This document shows, in pieces, positions 61,026-64,000 of a DNA stretch of 64,000 nucleotides. The position numbers and the translations under genes are program-made. Each line of letters opens with the position of its first letter. Positions within the stretch are counted from its first letter, which is position 1. Below the pieces are notes generated by a model. It saw only the letters and a program-made list of their open reading frames with translations. It had not been told where the DNA came from and searched no databases. Source of the DNA: Ulota crispa (lineage: Eukaryota > Streptophyta > Bryopsida > Orthotrichales > Orthotrichaceae); the NCBI GenBank assembly GCA_963920765.1, contig OY987242.1, positions 36,046,002 to 36,110,001 on the forward strand. The letters run 5' to 3'.

Positions 61026-61824
61026 TTAGCCCCTAAAGGACCAAGCCCTTTTTTCAGTGAAAGTTACTCAAAAACTGTCACTTTTGGGAGAATGACCAAA
61101 TGAGTAGAAAGGTAGGAAATTTTCCTTGTTGCTCAAAAAATTTAGAAGTCTTTGATTGTCCCTAAATCAAAACAATTGCTCTAAGCAAAATTGAGGTTTA
61201 TTTTTTCTATGTAGAAGACCAAGTTAGGTAAGTGTGGGAGAATTTTGAAATGAATTGAAGGTGTGAATCATACTTTGTAAAATCTTGCAATGCCATAAAT
61301 AGACTAGGCAATATTGGAGGATTTATATAAAATTGAGAAATCTGAATTACTTCTATCCAAATGGTGAAAACCAAGGAATCTTAGTCTACTACAACATGAA
61401 AAAAAAAGGAAGTCAAAAAAAAATTCACAAAGGGCACAAAATAGTGAAGCACCAAAGGCAAAAGGAATGGAGGTATGGGCTTCCCATACCTGCTTGCAAA
61501 CTAAAACTTTTCATTCATAAATCAAAATTGAATGATTCAAAGCTCCCCACATATGTATAAATCTAAAGAACCAATTTCAGATTTTTATTTTGAAAAATGT
61601 TTATTTAAAAAAAAGATTTTGGCTGCCCGCTCTCTCATGTTTTTCAGAAATTCATGTATAACTTCAATAATTGTTAGAATGAAGGAAAAAATAGATGCCC
61701 ACGCAGATATTTGAATTCCCCATCTTCAATAAAAGTTTCAAAAAATCACACAAAGTAGTTAGTCATAGATACATGCCCAAAAGCCCATTTGTCCCCCAAA
61801 GGGACAATGGTCCTTTAGGACTTA
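61026..61824. mobile_element. TTAACCCC family element (799 bp)
   Basis: Left end TTAGCCCCTAAAGGACCAAG; right end TGGTCCTTTAGGACTTA. The interior is collinear with 51629-52573 with a deletion: shared GAGGTTTATTTTTTC, AAAGAACCAATTTCA and CCCATTTGTCCCC. Non-coding. Confidence 0.8.
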
Positions 61825-62647
61825 GGAATGTGTCTAGATTTTAATTTTTTAATTAGGAATGTGTTTAGAGTTTTTTTTTTTTGTTTTTTTTAATTTTTAA
61901 AATTGTCACTTATTTGGTTTTTTTTTTGTTCTTGTGCACAAGAGTCAAGTGCATGATTACCGCACCTTACTAGTAGCTTTGGCAAAAATTAATTCTTGAA
62001 TTATTTGCCTAGTTTTTGACAATTATGGACATTCATTGCCTAAAATTTAGAAAATGATTTTTAAATAGTACTGAAAATAAGAAATTATACAAAAGGTGTT
62101 GAAGTAGAATAAAAACACTACCAAATAAATTTTGTAATTATGTTGACTTATATATAAATCACAATATAAGTTTTGAGCTCAAAATTGCAAAATCAAGCAA
62201 CTCGCATGCTTCCAACTCATTTTTTTCAACTTCTCTAAATGTTCATTGTAGAATTATTTGTTGGATGATTTTCATTTTATTAAAACTCAACCTCACATAA
62301 AAAAAAGATCTTTCATACAAAAACACAAGCAAAAGTTAGTTTATAAATACAATAAGCATCAAAGCAACATGAGAATTAGCAACTACCATTTTTTTCATGA
62401 ATGCCATCTTACCAATGAATACTAAAATGAAAATCATCTCAAATTGTTGATCATATCAATTAGAATCAATAGCTAACTACTTCATTCATAATATTTGACT
62501 TCAATGAATACCTAAATATTGTTTTTTTTTTTTTTGAAAATGACTAATTTTTTAAAACTTTTTTTTGAGTTGCCTAATCATGTTTTTGCACTTAATTAAT
62601 TATTTGACACTTGCCTATTGAACCTGCTAGTAAGGTACGGTATAAGC
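61825..62647. other. AT-rich spacer between two TTAACCCC elements
   Basis: It is full of homopolymer T and A runs. No gene or element is supported. Confidence 0.45.
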
Positions 62648-63573
62648 TTAACCCCTAAAGGACCATGGCCTTTATTTTATCAAAAGACATGCAAAACTTG
62701 CCACCTCTATGGCAAAGAGTAAAAAAGTTGAAAATCAAGCATTTTGCATATCTGACCGTAGGATCTTGTGCTAGACTAGTATAAGAATGTGTCATACAAA
62801 ACTCAAGAACTTTGACCACACAAATTGGAAGATATATGCATTTAAAATGTAAAAAAAACATTTTTTGCACCTTGCTTGACTAGATTTTTTAACTTTGAAC
62901 ATTTTTAACTTATTTTTTTTGCACCATAGAGTTTGGAATTCTATTTTTGCATGGTGGGAAGTTGAATTGGTAATCTTGGGAAAAAAAATTTTAAAAGAAA
63001 ACTTAATATTCATTCTTTAAAAAAACATTAGGTAGAAGAAGGTACAAGATTGAACAAAAACTTAAATTACTAATAACCTTGCAATGGAATTGAAATGCAA
63101 TGATCCCAATGGTGAGATTGTTCTAGAAAGCAAACTTCACCCTCTCTAACAAATTTTTTTGAAAAAATGTTAAACCTGCAAAAATGAAGTTTAAAAGTTA
63201 TTTTTTCAAAAAGATGCTTGAGTTGCCCAAAAAACAAGATTGTCCATAACTTTCTCATAACTAGTCCAAATGGAATGAATCAAAGCTTCAGATGTAGAAA
63301 AAGATATAATCTATAAGAAAAAAAAATTTTAATTTTTTTTTCGAGTTTTTATGAATTTTTTTTTTGCTGCCCCTAGTTCCCAAATTTGTACTTATTTGGG
63401 CATAACTTTTGCTACCTAGCATCAGTTGGAAAAAGAATTATATTCCCCAAAAGCTAATGTGTTTTTCTATCTTCAAAAAAAGTTTAAAAAATTTAAGACG
63501 AAATTTGAGGCCGTAGATACCTGCCCAAAGTCCCATTTGTCCCTCGTGGGGACAATGGTCCTTTAGGGGTTAA
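62648..63573. mobile_element. TTAACCCC family element (926 bp)
   Basis: Left end TTAACCCCTAAAGGACCA and right end TGGTCCTTTAGGGGTTAA are perfect inverted repeats over 18 bp, the cleanest of the family. The interior has ACCGTAGGATCTTG and CCCATTTGTCCCTC as in other copies. No transposase. Confidence 0.85.
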
Positions 63574-63670
63574 GTACAAAAAAAACCAAATTTGGTGTGG
63601 CAAGTAAGAATTCCCAATCAGATTTGCACCGAGCATGAGACAATTGGAGGAAATCAATGGGAATGTGCAA

Positions 63671-63774
63671 TTATAGAGTAGTGCATTTAGAGAGGGTTAT
63701 AGACTAGTGCATTTAGAGAGGGTTATAGACCGGTGCATTTAGAGAGGGTTATAGACCGGTGCATGTAGAGAAGG
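63671..63774. repeat. Tandem repeat, 4 x 26 bp
   Basis: Units of 26 bp with core GTGCATTTAGAGAGGGTTAT begin at about 63681, 63707, 63733 and 63759; the last is diverged. It sits just before a change to higher GC content. Confidence 0.85.
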
Positions 63775-64000
63775 AGTACTGTAACCCCTGCACCAAACCC
63801 TAAATGCGATCTCCCGCTCCGGTGTTCTCCTGCATTCAAATCATGTCTCGCAATGCGTTCTAACGCACTCCTGCCATCTGTAGTCAGACCAATTTAGCCC
63901 AGAGATCATGCAAGCTCAATTTTGCCGTATTCTTTATTCGCATGTCTTGAGGTTTTCGCATGAAGCTAGCTGCCGCACTGTCGAAATTCCTTGAATGCCG
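63775..64000. other. GC-richer segment at window end, possible gene edge
   Basis: The last 225 bp have clearly higher GC content than the preceding 15 kb, similar to the leader regions of other genes in the window. No ORF is long enough to identify; a gene may begin or end beyond the window. Confidence 0.25.

Overview
The window is nuclear DNA of a plant-lineage (streptophyte) eukaryote. It has multi-exon genes with GT..AG introns, an ATP-type PEP carboxykinase with the plant-style N-terminal extension, an alliinase-EGF/TAR-type aminotransferase, a divergent AP2/ERF-like protein, and many short plant-style TIR transposons. I cannot name the species; no organelle, bacterial or viral genes were seen.

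Layout: 2.9-3.8 kb (-) is an intronless AP2-like gene. 11.1-15.8 kb (+) is a five-exon TAR/alliinase-type aminotransferase whose introns carry a tandem repeat, a 9-bp-TSD fold-back and two MITEs. 17.0-24.1 kb (-) and 30.8-37.9 kb (+) are two complete 17-exon V-ATPase subunit a genes in head-to-head inverted orientation. 42.1-46.1 kb (-) is a complete 12-exon PEP carboxykinase gene with a probable leader region to about 47.35 kb. The rest, about 70% of the window, is AT-rich intergenic DNA with no convincing genes. It is full of non-autonomous TIR elements, fold-backs and small tandem repeats, most of which fall into families with several copies here.

The central feature is the V-ATPase pair. 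The two arms (16448-24519 and 30405-38476, 8072 bp each) mirror each other with every position pair summing to 54924, with no indel detected and no difference seen, introns included. Immediately outside, the 3' flanks are still homologous (15928-16447 versus 38477-39021) but only about 70-80% alike by eye. An old inverted duplication with a recently homogenised (gene-converted) core explains this better than a simple recent duplication; an assembly artefact must be excluded. The 5.9 kb spacer is dominated by a 3.3 kb TIR element with a TAA target duplication and a second element nested in it.

The V-ATPase and PEPCK genes are GC-rich through their introns, and these introns are strikingly G+T-rich on the sense strand. 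The aminotransferase introns are ordinary AT-rich DNA. The genes are housekeeping or metabolic (vacuolar acidification, gluconeogenesis, probable auxin/amino-acid metabolism, a possible transcription factor) and do not form a functional cluster. No clearly new multi-gene system was found; the novelty is in the inverted pair, the intron composition and the repeat families.
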